A stretch of 64,000 nt of DNA, taken from Nevskia soli DSM 19509. GTDB lineage: Bacteria; Pseudomonadota; Gammaproteobacteria; Nevskiales; Nevskiaceae. Positions 16,584-23,898 of this stretch are shown here, in pieces. The position numbers and the translations under genes are program-made. How positions within the stretch are numbered: position 1 is the stretch's first letter; every line of letters starts with the position of its first letter. The notes under the pieces are model-generated. The model ran no database searches. It was not told the DNA's origin and worked only from the letters and a program-made list of their open reading frames with translations. The stretch lies in assembly GCF_000711955.1 (NCBI RefSeq), contig NZ_JONR01000008.1, forward strand, positions 1-64,000, in the 5' to 3' direction.

Positions 16584-17270
16584 ATGGAATCCACCCAGCT
16601 CGACAACCCCGTCTGGCACGCCCTGAACGGCCGGCACCGGCATCTTGCCGAAGTCTGCGGCGTCGTGCGCCGCTATCCGGCGGCTTGCGCGCCTTTCATC
16701 GCTGTGCCCGCGGCCGATGTTCCGCTTGATGATGAGGTCCTGCGCCGGGGCGAAGGTGCCGCGGGGGCCTACTTTCTGGGTGTCTTGCCGCAGGATTTGC
16801 CGGCGGCCTGGCGTTTCCGCTCACGCTCCGCGGTGCTGCAGATGGTTCCGCCGCGGCAAGCAGCCTTACCCGATGGCGCGATCACCGTCAGTGAGCTTGG
16901 CCCCGCGGACCACCGCGCCATGCTGAGCCTGGCGCAGCTTGCCTTCCCGGATTTCTTCCGCCCGCGCACCTGCGAGCTGGGCACCTACCTGGGTATCTTC
17001 GCCGATGGCCGGCTGGTGGCCATGGCGGGCGAGCGCATGGCCTTCGACGGCTTCCAGGAAATCAGCGGAGTCTGCACCCACCCCGATCACCTCGGTCGGG
17101 GCCATGCCCGCCGCCTGACCCAGGCCCTGTTGCAGCGGCATCGGGGCCTGGGCCTGGAATCCTTCCTGCACGTGAGCGAGGGCAACACCGCCGCGCGCAG
17201 GCTCTATGAGGCGATGGGCTTCAGCGTCCGTGCCGCGTTGCCGATGGGGCAGCTCGAAACGATCGTTTGA
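16584..17270 (+). CDS. GNAT family N-acetyltransferase (FR47-like)
   Basis: 228 residues. The C-terminal half is a GNAT fold of the FR47 type: AMAGERMAFDGFQEISGVCT, the acetyl-CoA loop HPDHLGRGHARRLTQAL (Q/RxxGxG/A variant) and NTAARRLYEAMGFSVRAALP. The N-terminal ~100 residues are an accessory domain with a GAYFLGVLPQDLP segment. It transfers acetyl from acetyl-CoA to an unknown amine. ATG 16584 was chosen over an open upstream extension because it begins the conserved region. Confidence 0.85.
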   Translation: MESTQLDNPVWHALNGRHRHLAEVCGVVRRYPAACAPFIAVPAADVPLDDEVLRRGEGAAGAYFLGVLPQDLPAAWRFRSRSAVLQMVPPRQAALPDGAITVSELGPADHRAMLSLAQLAFPDFFRPRTCELGTYLGIFADGRLVAMAGERMAFDGFQEISGVCTHPDHLGRGHARRLTQALLQRHRGLGLESFLHVSEGNTAARRLYEAMGFSVRAALPMGQLETIV

Positions 17271-17289
17271 GCGGTACAGCGCGCGACCG

Positions 17290-17562
17290 TCAAGCCGCGA
17301 GGTCTTCGCCTTCCATTGCCTCGGCAACGACCCGCGGCACTTCCGGCGTGTCGAGCTCGCTCGGCGGAATGGCCAGCTTGTATTTCCGGCGCAGCAGGGA
17401 TTCCCGGCCCAGCCCGGTGATGGCCAGCGAGCCGTTGTGGCGCAGCACGATGTACTGCCGCTCCGTCAGTTTCTTCTGGCAGGTTCTGGAAGCTGCGGTG
17501 GCGGATTTGCCGTCCGCGATGGCCGTCAGGTGCTTCCAGTCCAGCGTCGTCATGTCAGCCAT
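17290..17562 (-). CDS. Hypothetical protein
   Basis: 90 residues: MADMTTLDWKHLTAIADGKS, then KKLTERQYIVLRHNGSLAIT and GRESLLRRKYKLAIPPSELD. Mostly helical and charged, no signal peptide. ATG 17560-17562 is preferred over ATG 17566-17568 since AAGGA lies six nucleotides before it. No family recognised. Convergent with the GNAT gene. Confidence 0.5.
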   Translation of the reverse strand: MADMTTLDWKHLTAIADGKSATAASRTCQKKLTERQYIVLRHNGSLAITGLGRESLLRRKYKLAIPPSELDTPEVPRVVAEAMEGEDLAA

Positions 17563-17597
17563 GTGCATTCCTTGCCGCGGTGAATTTCGTAGGTGCG

Positions 17598-17627
17598 TGA
17601 AGAAAGCCGCACCGTGTGGTGCGGCTT
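17598..17627 (-). terminator. Terminator of the small-protein cluster
   Basis: Perfect 10-bp stem AAGCCGCACC / GGTGCGGCTT with a 4-nt loop, followed on the minus strand by TTTCTTC. It lies downstream of the 25-aa peptide gene. A second perfect dyad, GGCCGGATCCGG / CCGGATCCGGCC at 17667-17692, sits between them and may attenuate or protect the transcript. Confidence 0.55.
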
Positions 17628-17732
17628 CCGATCTTCCTTGATGTCAGCGCCGTCATTCCTTTGCCAGGCCGGATCCGGTCCCGGATCCGGCCTTCGTCGG
17701 CGCACCCCGGGACTTGACCCGTCCGGGCGGGT

Positions 17733-17810
17733 TTAAATGACGTGGAACAGGTACAGCAGGATGATGACGGGGATCGGCAGGCCGATCGCCCACAGCAGTA
17801 TTCCGCGCAT
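17733..17810 (-). CDS. 25-residue membrane peptide
   Basis: A tiny gene encoding MRGILLWAIGLPIPVIILLY followed by LFHVI, one hydrophobic helix with a central Pro-Ile-Pro. ATG 17808-17810 is preceded by a near-perfect AAGGAG at good spacing and the frame ends in TAA. Similar 25-30-residue peptides with a PIPVII core occur in many proteobacteria near stress genes. Position just after csbD-like DNA supports a stress-linked membrane peptide. No function known. Confidence 0.65.
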   Translation of the reverse strand: MRGILLWAIGLPIPVIILLYLFHVI

Positions 17811-17834
17811 GTCGTTCTCCTTGCGCCGGGACCC

Positions 17835-18029
17835 TTACGGGTGGCCCAGTTCCTTGAGATGTTGCTCCGCCTTGTCCTTGGCGAGGCCGTAGTGCTCCTG
17901 CAGCTTGCCGACCAGATAGTCCTTGTTGCCTTCGGCACGCTTCAGGTCGTCGTCGGTGAGCTTGCCCCACTTTTCCTTGAGCTTGCCCGACAACTGTTTC
18001 CATTTTCCCTTGACGGTATCTTCATTCAT
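17835..18029 (-). CDS. CsbD family stress-response protein
   Basis: 64 residues: MNEDTVKGKWKQLSGKLKEK, then WGKLTDDDLKRAEGNKDYLV and GKLQEHYGLAKDKAEQHL. This is the whole CsbD fold (four short helices), an abundant general stress protein of unknown biochemical role. Start 18027-18029 has AAGGAG eight nucleotides upstream; an ATG nine bases earlier is less suited. It precedes the 25-aa peptide on the same strand. Confidence 0.9.
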   Translation of the reverse strand: MNEDTVKGKWKQLSGKLKEKWGKLTDDDLKRAEGNKDYLVGKLQEHYGLAKDKAEQHLKELGHP

Positions 18030-18088
18030 CGCTTGCACTCCTTGCGTTCGATGGCGGCGTGAGCCGGCAATTTGCGGATCGCGGCCTA

Positions 18089-18356
18089 AGAGCCTGTAAC
18101 AGAATGAATCGCACCTGCGTTGCAGTCCAAAATCGCGTCAGGCAAGGCGGAGGCCCCAGCCATGGTGATTCCATGGCTGGGGCTGACAACGCAGCCTGGC
18201 GCGATTTTGGGCGCAACCCTTCGGGACGGGGCCATTTTTGCGCAGTGCTGCGCCGGACAGAGCGCACCATGGAATCACCATGCCGCACTCTGTCCGGCGC
18301 AGCACTGCGCAAAAATGACCGCCGTCGCAGGCGCGATTCATTCTGTTACAGGCTCT
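18089..18356. mobile_element. MITE-like nested palindrome, long copy
   Basis: 268-bp non-coding element with ~24-bp terminal inverted repeats (AGAGCCTGTAACAGAATGAA.. and complement) flanked by CTAA/TTAA-like bases. Inside are two large hairpins. The left one has CCAAAATCGCG (18127-18137) pairing with 18200-18210 around an inner 13-bp stem with TGATT loop (18153-18183). The right one has exact 30-bp arms (18233-18262 and 18288-18317). No transposase. A shorter copy is at 46819-46983. The ends and target suggest mobilisation by an IS5-like transposase elsewhere, an inference. Confidence 0.8.
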
Positions 18357-18525
18357 TAAGATCGGCGCGCGGACGGCGTCCCATCAGGAAGGACACCAGG
18401 AACAGCACCAGGAACACCAGGAACAGGATCTTGGCGATGCCTGCGGCGGTACCGGCGATGCCGCCGAAGCCGAGCACGCCGGCGATCAGGGCGATGATCA
18501 GGAATACGATTGCGTAGTGCAGCAT
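18346..18525 (-). CDS. DUF1328 family small membrane protein
   Basis: 59 residues: MLHYAIVFLIIALIAGVLGF, GGIAGTAAGIAKILFLVFLV, LFLVSFLMGRRPRADLKSL. Two hydrophobic helices with the conserved GFGGIAGTAAGIAK turn define DUF1328 (YtjA-like). Strong GGAGGAA ribosome site before ATG 18523-18525. The final codons and the TAA stop come from the terminal repeat of the inserted palindromic element, so the native C-terminus has been replaced by a few residues. Part of the small stress-protein cluster. Confidence 0.88.
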   Translation of the reverse strand: MLHYAIVFLIIALIAGVLGFGGIAGTAAGIAKILFLVFLVLFLVSFLMGRRPRADLKSL

Positions 18526-18647
18526 GGTTGTTTCCTCCATCTGGTTCGAATCGTCGGGATGTCGATGCGGCATTCCCTGGGAGGGATGGCGCATGGACCA
18601 TGCCGTTGCTCGCGGCGTCCCGGTAAATCCGGTTTAGTTGTACAGGT

Positions 18648-19001
18648 TCAATGGCTTGTGCCGGTCGCCACGGACAAGGCTGCCGCTTCATGTTGCGCTG
18701 CATCGGTAATTACTACCGGTAATACTCGGCCCGATTGCGTAATAGCTGCGTGAAGGCTGTCGTTGGCCGCTGGCGCAGGTGCATGCTCAATGCCGTGCCG
18801 CGTCATGCTCCTGCCGGGCAGTTGTTCGAGCAGGCGCTCCACCGCGTTGAGCAAATGCTCCTGCGCGCCGAGCACCTCGCGAAAATGCCGGTTGAACGGC
18901 TGGCCCGCGCCTTCCGCTTCGATCTGCTCCTGGTGCAGGGCGATCTCGGCGAGGTGCTGCGCGATGATCCGGTTCCTGCGTGCGAATTTTTCGGTGGTCA
19001 T
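18648..19001 (-). CDS. Hypothetical helical protein
   Basis: 117 residues, Ala/Glu/His-rich: MTTEKFARRNRIIAQHLAEI, ALHQEQIEAEGAGQPFNRHF, REVLGAQEHLLNAVERLLEQ, then a less ordered tail. The first ~65 residues look like a two-helix coiled coil. No signal peptide. AGGA ribosome site present. No family recognised; position among CsbD/DUF1328 genes suggests a stress link. Confidence 0.5.
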   Translation of the reverse strand: MTTEKFARRNRIIAQHLAEIALHQEQIEAEGAGQPFNRHFREVLGAQEHLLNAVERLLEQLPGRSMTRHGIEHAPAPAANDSLHAAITQSGRVLPVVITDAAQHEAAALSVATGTSH

Positions 19002-19046
19002 GAACGGGCTGTTTCCTGAATGCGGCGGATCGATCGGATGCCCGGC

Positions 19047-19292
19047 TCAGATGGTCCAGACGCGGACCCGGGCGCCTTCATCCGGGAGCTTGCCGGCCGC
19101 TTCGCGACTGACGATGCCCGGAATGCCGGTGCCGGCGACGCTCAGCGTTTTCGTGGCGGCCGATGGCCGCGCCGCGAGCATCTGACCGTGCGCGTGGGTC
19201 GAGGGCGTGCTCATCGCATAGGCGCTGCCCATCAGGAGTCCGCCCAATACGGCGAACGCGTAGTTCTTCTTGGTGCCCCTGAGTCGAATCAT
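19047..19292 (-). CDS. Exported hypothetical protein
   Basis: 81 residues with a basic N-terminus MIRLRGTKKNYAFAVLGGLL and likely cleavage after GSAYA. The mature part is short and Thr/Ala-rich, with KTLSVAGTGIPGIVSREAAG and a VRVWTI end. No family recognised. Two identical-type palindromes lie upstream (19362-19375, 19434-19447) and may control it. Confidence 0.5.
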   Translation of the reverse strand: MIRLRGTKKNYAFAVLGGLLMGSAYAMSTPSTHAHGQMLAARPSAATKTLSVAGTGIPGIVSREAAGKLPDEGARVRVWTI

Positions 19293-19361
19293 GCTGTCAG
19301 TCCCGTTGCGCTGCGTACCCGCCAGATGCCGCAAGACTCTGCCGATGAGCGCGGGATTACG

Positions 19362-19375
19362 GTGCGGTAGCGCAC
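19362..19375. promoter_or_regulatory. Palindromic site GTGCGGTAGCGCAC
   Basis: Near-perfect 14-bp dyad 70 bp upstream of the exported hypothetical gene start (19292). It differs by one base from the perfect dyad at 19434-19447, 72 bp away. Duplicate palindromes upstream of a gene suggest a cooperative regulator site. Confidence 0.4.
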
Positions 19376-19433
19376 TCTGGCATCGTCACATGGCCAGCCG
19401 CCGTCCACGTTCGCATCCATGCGGATGCCGTGG

Positions 19434-19447
19434 GTGCGGTACCGCAC
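19434..19447. promoter_or_regulatory. Palindromic site GTGCGGTACCGCAC
   Basis: Perfect 14-bp dyad, second member of the pair with 19362-19375. The protein that would bind is unknown. Confidence 0.4.
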
Positions 19448-19628
19448 GGACACGACGGTTGCGTAGTGTCGACCGGCGCTCCCCAGGGGAATGCTGGTGT
19501 CCGGGGTACGGGAAAACATTGCCGGACGGTTTGGGACCGGGCTTTGTAAAGATCGCTCAACGCAGATCCGGCACCGTGCAGCGCGATTGGGCCACCGCCC
19601 GCGCCTGGTCGAAGAGGGAACCCGGTCG

Positions 19629-21338
19629 CTAAGCGACGCTGCGCAGCGCCAGCAGTTCCGGCGAGAAGCGATGCTCGCTCGCCGATTCCAGGCGCCGCTC
19701 CGCCGCCGGCTTCAGGCATTCGCCGAGGAAGCGCGCATACTCGGTGCGAAAGGCGTCGTGAGTGCGGTTGCCGAAGGTCGTGTGGCCACCTTCATACAGC
19801 TGCGCCTGATACTCGTGGTAGGTGGTGCAGTAGCCGAAGTAGGAGTTGGCATAGGAGCTGATCACCACCTGGCGCACGCCGGCCGGCGCCAGCACGGTGG
19901 CGCAGAGTTCGCGCAGTTCGCGCCCGGCGACGGTGGTGATTTCCCCGGGAAAGCCGATCAACGCCAGTTCGCCCAGCCTGAAATATTGCAGCGGCAGCAC
20001 CGACGGCACCCAGGGCTTTTCGGCCAGGGCGCCGGCGCGCTCCTGCCGTTGCACTTCCTTGAGGATGGGATCGAGGAAGGCGGGCAGGCGCAGAGTACTG
20101 CGCAGTCCGAGCAAGGTGCCTTCGGCGGCTTCGGAGACGATCAGCTTGGGCTGCTGTGCGCGCTGCTTGGCCAGCACCGCTTCGAGCACCGCGCCGCCGG
20201 CGCGCTTCGCGTGTTTCAGTTCGGCGCGGCGTGCGGCGAGGGCCAGGGTACGCAGCAGCGCGATCACCGGCGCCGGCGCGCCGGGGCCATCCACCGGCGA
20301 GCCGCGGAAGAACGGCAGGCCATGGCAGGGCGCCGAGGTTTTCTCCCCGGCCACGCCGCCGGTGTAGGCGGAATCGACTTCAACGCTGGACAGATCGCGC
20401 CGCACCAGCGCGGCATCGGTCGCGCCGGGCCGCAGCCGGTGCTGTTCGCCCAGGGTCGCCAGCAGCGCCGCGGCCTGGTCGCTTTGCAGGCGGCCGTTGA
20501 ACTGCGCGTTGGCCGTCTCGTCCCGGTACGGGCCGCGGCGCCAGTCCTTGCGGCTGCTGCCTTGCGCATTGGGCGAGACGTCGCCGGCGAACTGCTGGGC
20601 GAAGATCGCCACCGTGCCCGGCCCCATGGCTTTTTCCAGGTACTCCGCGGCATAGCCCTTGTTGTCGTAGGACACCAGGTGGCCGGTATTGCCCAGGCTG
20701 GTCGGGTGCACACCGAACCAGTTGATCTGGCCGATGGCGCGGCCGTCCGGGGTGCGCGCATGCAGCAGCCACATGGTGCGCTCGAGCGCCAGGTGCGTCT
20801 GTGTATCGGGCAGCGGCGTCACGCCAGGGTTGCGGTTGTAGGCGGCGAGCGAACGGTTGAAGGCCACGCCGGATTCCTCGGCGAAATCGCCGTGGGTGAA
20901 GTGCAGCGTGGCGGGCTGGCGCCGCTCGTGGGCCCGCGTCAGCGCCTCGTACAGGCTGCGCACGATGCCGTCGAACACCTTGGGCCGGAAACCGGGGATG
21001 GAGAAATTGTAGAAGGGGAAGTGCGAGAAGCCGCCGGGCGCGCTGTGCGTGTGCGAGGCGGTGAGCATCAGCCGCTCCTCGCTGAACAGGCCGGGATGGC
21101 TTTCGCCCAGGCGTTTCAGCACCGCGCGCTTCAGTTCCGGGAAGATCATGCAGATCTCGGACTGGGCGAAGAACAGCGGTGCGCCGTCCGCGCCGTCGGC
21201 GATGCAGAAGGCGCGGCTGTACAGCGGTGTGGCGTGGCCGCGGATCACCTGGGTGGCGCGGCCGTAACCCATCATGCCGAAGCCATAGCCGGGAAAGCGG
21301 ATCTCCCGCCGCGCCGCGCCGACCATCCAGTCGCTCAT
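19629..21338 (-). CDS. Neutral/alkaline ceramidase family hydrolase
   Basis: 569 residues. Matches neutral ceramidases: N-terminal VGAARREIRFPGYGFGMMGY, metal-ligand region TASHTHSAPGGFSH (His pair for Zn), NWFGVHPTSLGNTGHLVSYD, and the nucleophile region QFAGDVSPNAQG in which the Ser of DVSPN attacks the amide. The C-terminal FPGEITTVAGRELRE segment is also present. It hydrolyses N-acyl amides such as ceramide to fatty acid and amine base. No clear signal peptide is seen at this start. Last gene of the six-gene operon, 18 bp after the preceding gene. Confidence 0.88.
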   Translation of the reverse strand: MSDWMVGAARREIRFPGYGFGMMGYGRATQVIRGHATPLYSRAFCIADGADGAPLFFAQSEICMIFPELKRAVLKRLGESHPGLFSEERLMLTASHTHSAPGGFSHFPFYNFSIPGFRPKVFDGIVRSLYEALTRAHERRQPATLHFTHGDFAEESGVAFNRSLAAYNRNPGVTPLPDTQTHLALERTMWLLHARTPDGRAIGQINWFGVHPTSLGNTGHLVSYDNKGYAAEYLEKAMGPGTVAIFAQQFAGDVSPNAQGSSRKDWRRGPYRDETANAQFNGRLQSDQAAALLATLGEQHRLRPGATDAALVRRDLSSVEVDSAYTGGVAGEKTSAPCHGLPFFRGSPVDGPGAPAPVIALLRTLALAARRAELKHAKRAGGAVLEAVLAKQRAQQPKLIVSEAAEGTLLGLRSTLRLPAFLDPILKEVQRQERAGALAEKPWVPSVLPLQYFRLGELALIGFPGEITTVAGRELRELCATVLAPAGVRQVVISSYANSYFGYCTTYHEYQAQLYEGGHTTFGNRTHDAFRTEYARFLGECLKPAAERRLESASEHRFSPELLALRSVA

Positions 21339-21356
21339 TGTCAGTCACTCATCGCA

Positions 21357-22136
21357 TCAGCCATCCAATGGCGGCAAGGTGGCGGGCGCATCGGCCGGCG
21401 CCCGGTCAGGGTAGATGACGCGGGTGTTGTAGACCGCGTGGGTGCGCGGATCGCGAATGTTGGACGGCCCGCGCAATTCCAGCAAGCGGTCGCCGTCCGG
21501 CGCATAGACCAGCTCCACCGGCGCGGCCAGCAGGCGCAGCAGCGAGTCCGGCTCCAGCCGCAGCGCGATGGCGCGCCGCCCGTCGACCATGCGCTCGCCG
21601 CTCTTGCGGGCGCTGAAGCGGAAGCTGTCGAGGCTGCCCGCGGCAAGGATGGTGAAACGCAGCGCCTGGCCGTTCTGCAATTCGGCCAGATGGCGGTGGA
21701 TCAGGTTGAGCAGCCCGGCGTCGGCGCAGAGCGTGCCGTCGCCCGCGGCAGGCGCCGTGATGTGCTTGCGTTCCAGCGGCCGATCGGCGCCGCGGCGGCG
21801 TTGCAGTTCCACGCCGTCGCGCTGCCCGGCGAGCGCCAGTACCGAACCGTCCGCCTGCTCCAGCCGGAACTGCGGGGCGTAGGCGTCGCGGCTGAAGTCC
21901 AGCGTCTTGCGTCCCAGCAGGGAGCCGTCGGCGGCGTAGTAATCGATGGTTCCGCCCAGCCAGCGGCCCTGTTCGAAACGCTGGGCGTGCACTTCGGTGT
22001 AGAGGTAGCGGCCGCTATCGAGGTCGTAGGCATAGCCGTAGAAGCGCCGCACCGGCTCGTCGGCGGTTGCGCTTTGCGCCAGCAGCATCAGGCCGCCCAG
22101 AACCAGGCCGCGCAGGATGTTCGGGCCGAGCTTCAT
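21357..22136 (-). CDS. Exported hypothetical protein of lipid operon
   Basis: 259 residues. Signal peptide MKLGPNILRGLVLGGLMLLA with likely cleavage at SATA-D. The mature part is beta-rich: FYGYAYDLDSGRYLYTEVHA, GGTIDYYAADGSLLGRKTLD, then LRLEPDSLLRLLAAPVELVY and GPSNIRDPRTHAVYNTRVIY. It recalls periplasmic lipocalin- or LolA-like shells but I cannot assign a family. Its ATG overlaps the stop of the BASS gene (ATGA), so the two are translationally coupled. Likely a periplasmic carrier or accessory in the same pathway. Confidence 0.7.
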   Translation of the reverse strand: MKLGPNILRGLVLGGLMLLAQSATADEPVRRFYGYAYDLDSGRYLYTEVHAQRFEQGRWLGGTIDYYAADGSLLGRKTLDFSRDAYAPQFRLEQADGSVLALAGQRDGVELQRRRGADRPLERKHITAPAAGDGTLCADAGLLNLIHRHLAELQNGQALRFTILAAGSLDSFRFSARKSGERMVDGRRAIALRLEPDSLLRLLAAPVELVYAPDGDRLLELRGPSNIRDPRTHAVYNTRVIYPDRAPADAPATLPPLDG

Positions 22137-23071
22137 TGCGCCACCGGCATGGCCGGCTCCTCGGCTGCAGGCGATGGGGACGCGCCGCGCGCCCAGCACA
22201 GCGCCACCACGCCGCCGGACAACAGGCGCCAGGCGCTCCACCACATCACCACCGCGACGGTCGCGGCGGAATCGGGGAACAGGCTGAAGGCCAGCACCAC
22301 GCTCAGGCCCGAGTTGGTGATGCCGGTGCCGAGCGCGATGGCCCTGCGGTCGGCCGCCGGCAGACGCGCGGCCCAGGCCAGCAGGTAGCCGCCGAGCAGG
22401 CCCAGGCCATTGTGCAGGGCCACCAGCGGCACCAGCAGTTTGAGCAGTTGCGCCAGCTTGCCGGCGTTGCCGTAGAGCGCGCCGATCACCAGCATGCCGA
22501 GGATCAGGCCCAGCGCCAGCTTCAAGGGCTGGCGCAGCCGCAGCGCGAGTTGCGGAAAGCGCCAGCGGAAAGCCAGTCCCGCCAGCAGCGGCAGCAGCAT
22601 CAGGCCGAGCGCGGTGCGCAGCAGCGAGACGAAGTCCAGGTGTATGCCGGCGCTGCCGCCGGACCCGCCGAGCAGCCAGGCGCCGGTACCGAAGACCGCC
22701 GGGGTCAGCACTGCCGCCGCCAGCGTGGCGATGGCGGACAGGCCGACGCAGAGCACCGCGTTACCGCGTCCCACCAGGCTCAGGTAGGCCGCGGCGGCGC
22801 CACCGGGACAGGCCGCCACCAGCAGCAGCCCCGCGGCGGCACTCGCCGGCAGGCGCAGGAGCAAGGCCAGCGCCAGGGTCAGCGTCGGCAGCAGCAGCCA
22901 TTGCGCCGCCAGGCCCACCAGCAGGGATTTACCGGAGCCGAGCGTGCGACGCAGCTGCGCCGGATCGAGGTGCAGGCTGACGATCACCATCATCAAGGCC
23001 TGCACCGCGCCGACCAGGGGCAACTGGCCGGGATGCAGTTCGATGCCGGCGCCGTTCAGCGCGTCGAACAC
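22133..23071 (-). CDS. BASS-family (bile acid:Na+ symporter-like) transporter
   Basis: 312 residues with about nine or ten membrane helices. Characteristic features: LVAACPGGAAAAYLSLVGRG (SBF crossover helix), GNAVLCVGLSAIATLAAAVL, and late GITNSGLSVVLAF, which parallels the second crossover motif (usually G.QN..LA). Family members symport bile acids, organic anions or pantoate-like compounds with Na+. In this operon it probably moves a product or substrate of the lipid hydrolase across the inner membrane; that is inference. Confidence 0.8.
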   Translation of the reverse strand: MFDALNGAGIELHPGQLPLVGAVQALMMVIVSLHLDPAQLRRTLGSGKSLLVGLAAQWLLLPTLTLALALLLRLPASAAAGLLLVAACPGGAAAAYLSLVGRGNAVLCVGLSAIATLAAAVLTPAVFGTGAWLLGGSGGSAGIHLDFVSLLRTALGLMLLPLLAGLAFRWRFPQLALRLRQPLKLALGLILGMLVIGALYGNAGKLAQLLKLLVPLVALHNGLGLLGGYLLAWAARLPAADRRAIALGTGITNSGLSVVLAFSLFPDSAATVAVVMWWSAWRLLSGGVVALCWARGASPSPAAEEPAMPVAQ

Positions 23072-23093
23072 GGAGGCGGCTCCAGGACAGGCA

Positions 23094-23891
23094 TCAGGCG
23101 GCCGGCGCCGCGGCGTCGCGATAGAGCCGGCCGACCACCTTGCGCAGCAGGGAACGCGGGCCGAAGCGCGGGCTGACCGCCAGCACGCGGTTGATCCAGC
23201 GCGGCACGATGATCGCCGGATTGCGCGGCAGCGCGGCGAGGGTGATGCGTGCCACCGCTTCGGGCGTCATCACCGGCGCGCCGCCCGCCTCGATCTTGTC
23301 GAGGTTGATGCCGGCCTTGCCGAAGAAGGGGCTGCGCGTGGTGCCGGGGCACAGCACCGAGACGCCGACCTTGTGACCGGCCAGTTCTTCGCGCAGGCCT
23401 TCGGAGAAGTGCAGCACGTAAGCCTTGCTGGCGGCGTAGTTGGACATCCACGGTCCCGGCATGAAGCCGGATACCGAGGACACGTTGAGGATCTGGCCGC
23501 CGCCGTCCGCCTTCATGCGGCGCGCGGCGGCATGGCACAGCCGCGCCAGCGACACCACGTTGACCTGCAGCAGGTCCAGTTCGCTGCGCCAGTCCTGCTC
23601 GTCGAAGGCGCCGCAGGTGGCGAAGCCGGCGTTGTTGATCAGCAGCTTCAGGCCGGGCGCCTGCCGCTCGATGCGCTGCGCCAGCAATTCCACCTGCGCC
23701 GCGTCGGCCAGGTCGCAGGCATGCTCGATCACCTCCGCGCCGTGGCGCTGGCGCAGATCGGCGGCCAGTGCCGCCAGCGCGTCGGCGCGGCGCGCCACCA
23801 GCAGCAGCGGTTCGCCGCGCGCCGCCAGCGCCTCGGCGAGGGCCAGGCCGATGCCGCTGGTGGGGCCGGTGATCAGGGTATGGGTGCTCAT
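23094..23891 (-). CDS. Short-chain dehydrogenase/reductase
   Basis: 265 residues of a classical SDR: cofactor motif TGPTSGIGLALAEA near residue 8, NNAGFATCGAF, catalytic Ser in NVSSVSGFMPG and the YAASKAYV Tyr/Lys pair. ARRADAL after beta2 suggests NADP(H) preference. The long tail (LAVSPRFGPRSLLRKVVGRL) resembles DltE/hydroxysteroid-type reductases with a membrane-facing C-terminus. It likely oxidises or reduces a hydroxyl/keto group on the operon's lipid substrate. Spaced 7 bp from the dioxygenase and 22 bp from the BASS gene. Confidence 0.9.
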   Translation of the reverse strand: MSTHTLITGPTSGIGLALAEALAARGEPLLLVARRADALAALAADLRQRHGAEVIEHACDLADAAQVELLAQRIERQAPGLKLLINNAGFATCGAFDEQDWRSELDLLQVNVVSLARLCHAAARRMKADGGGQILNVSSVSGFMPGPWMSNYAASKAYVLHFSEGLREELAGHKVGVSVLCPGTTRSPFFGKAGINLDKIEAGGAPVMTPEAVARITLAALPRNPAIIVPRWINRVLAVSPRFGPRSLLRKVVGRLYRDAAAPAA

Positions 23892-23898
23892 GGGGTTC

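Larger units (their letters stand above)
19293..19628. other. Intergenic with paired palindromes
   Basis: 336 bases between the exported hypothetical gene and the end of the ceramidase operon. No gene can be supported. It holds the two GTGCGGTA(G/C)CGCAC dyads. Confidence 0.4.

Noticed and set aside
15549..16643. 364-codon minus-strand open frame
   Set aside because: It overlaps better-supported genes, has low-complexity composition and no ribosome site or domain. It is an antisense artefact of high GC.
19491..22388. 965-codon plus-strand open frame
   Set aside because: Fully antisense to the ceramidase and neighbouring operon genes, with Gln/Arg/Ala-rich shadow composition.
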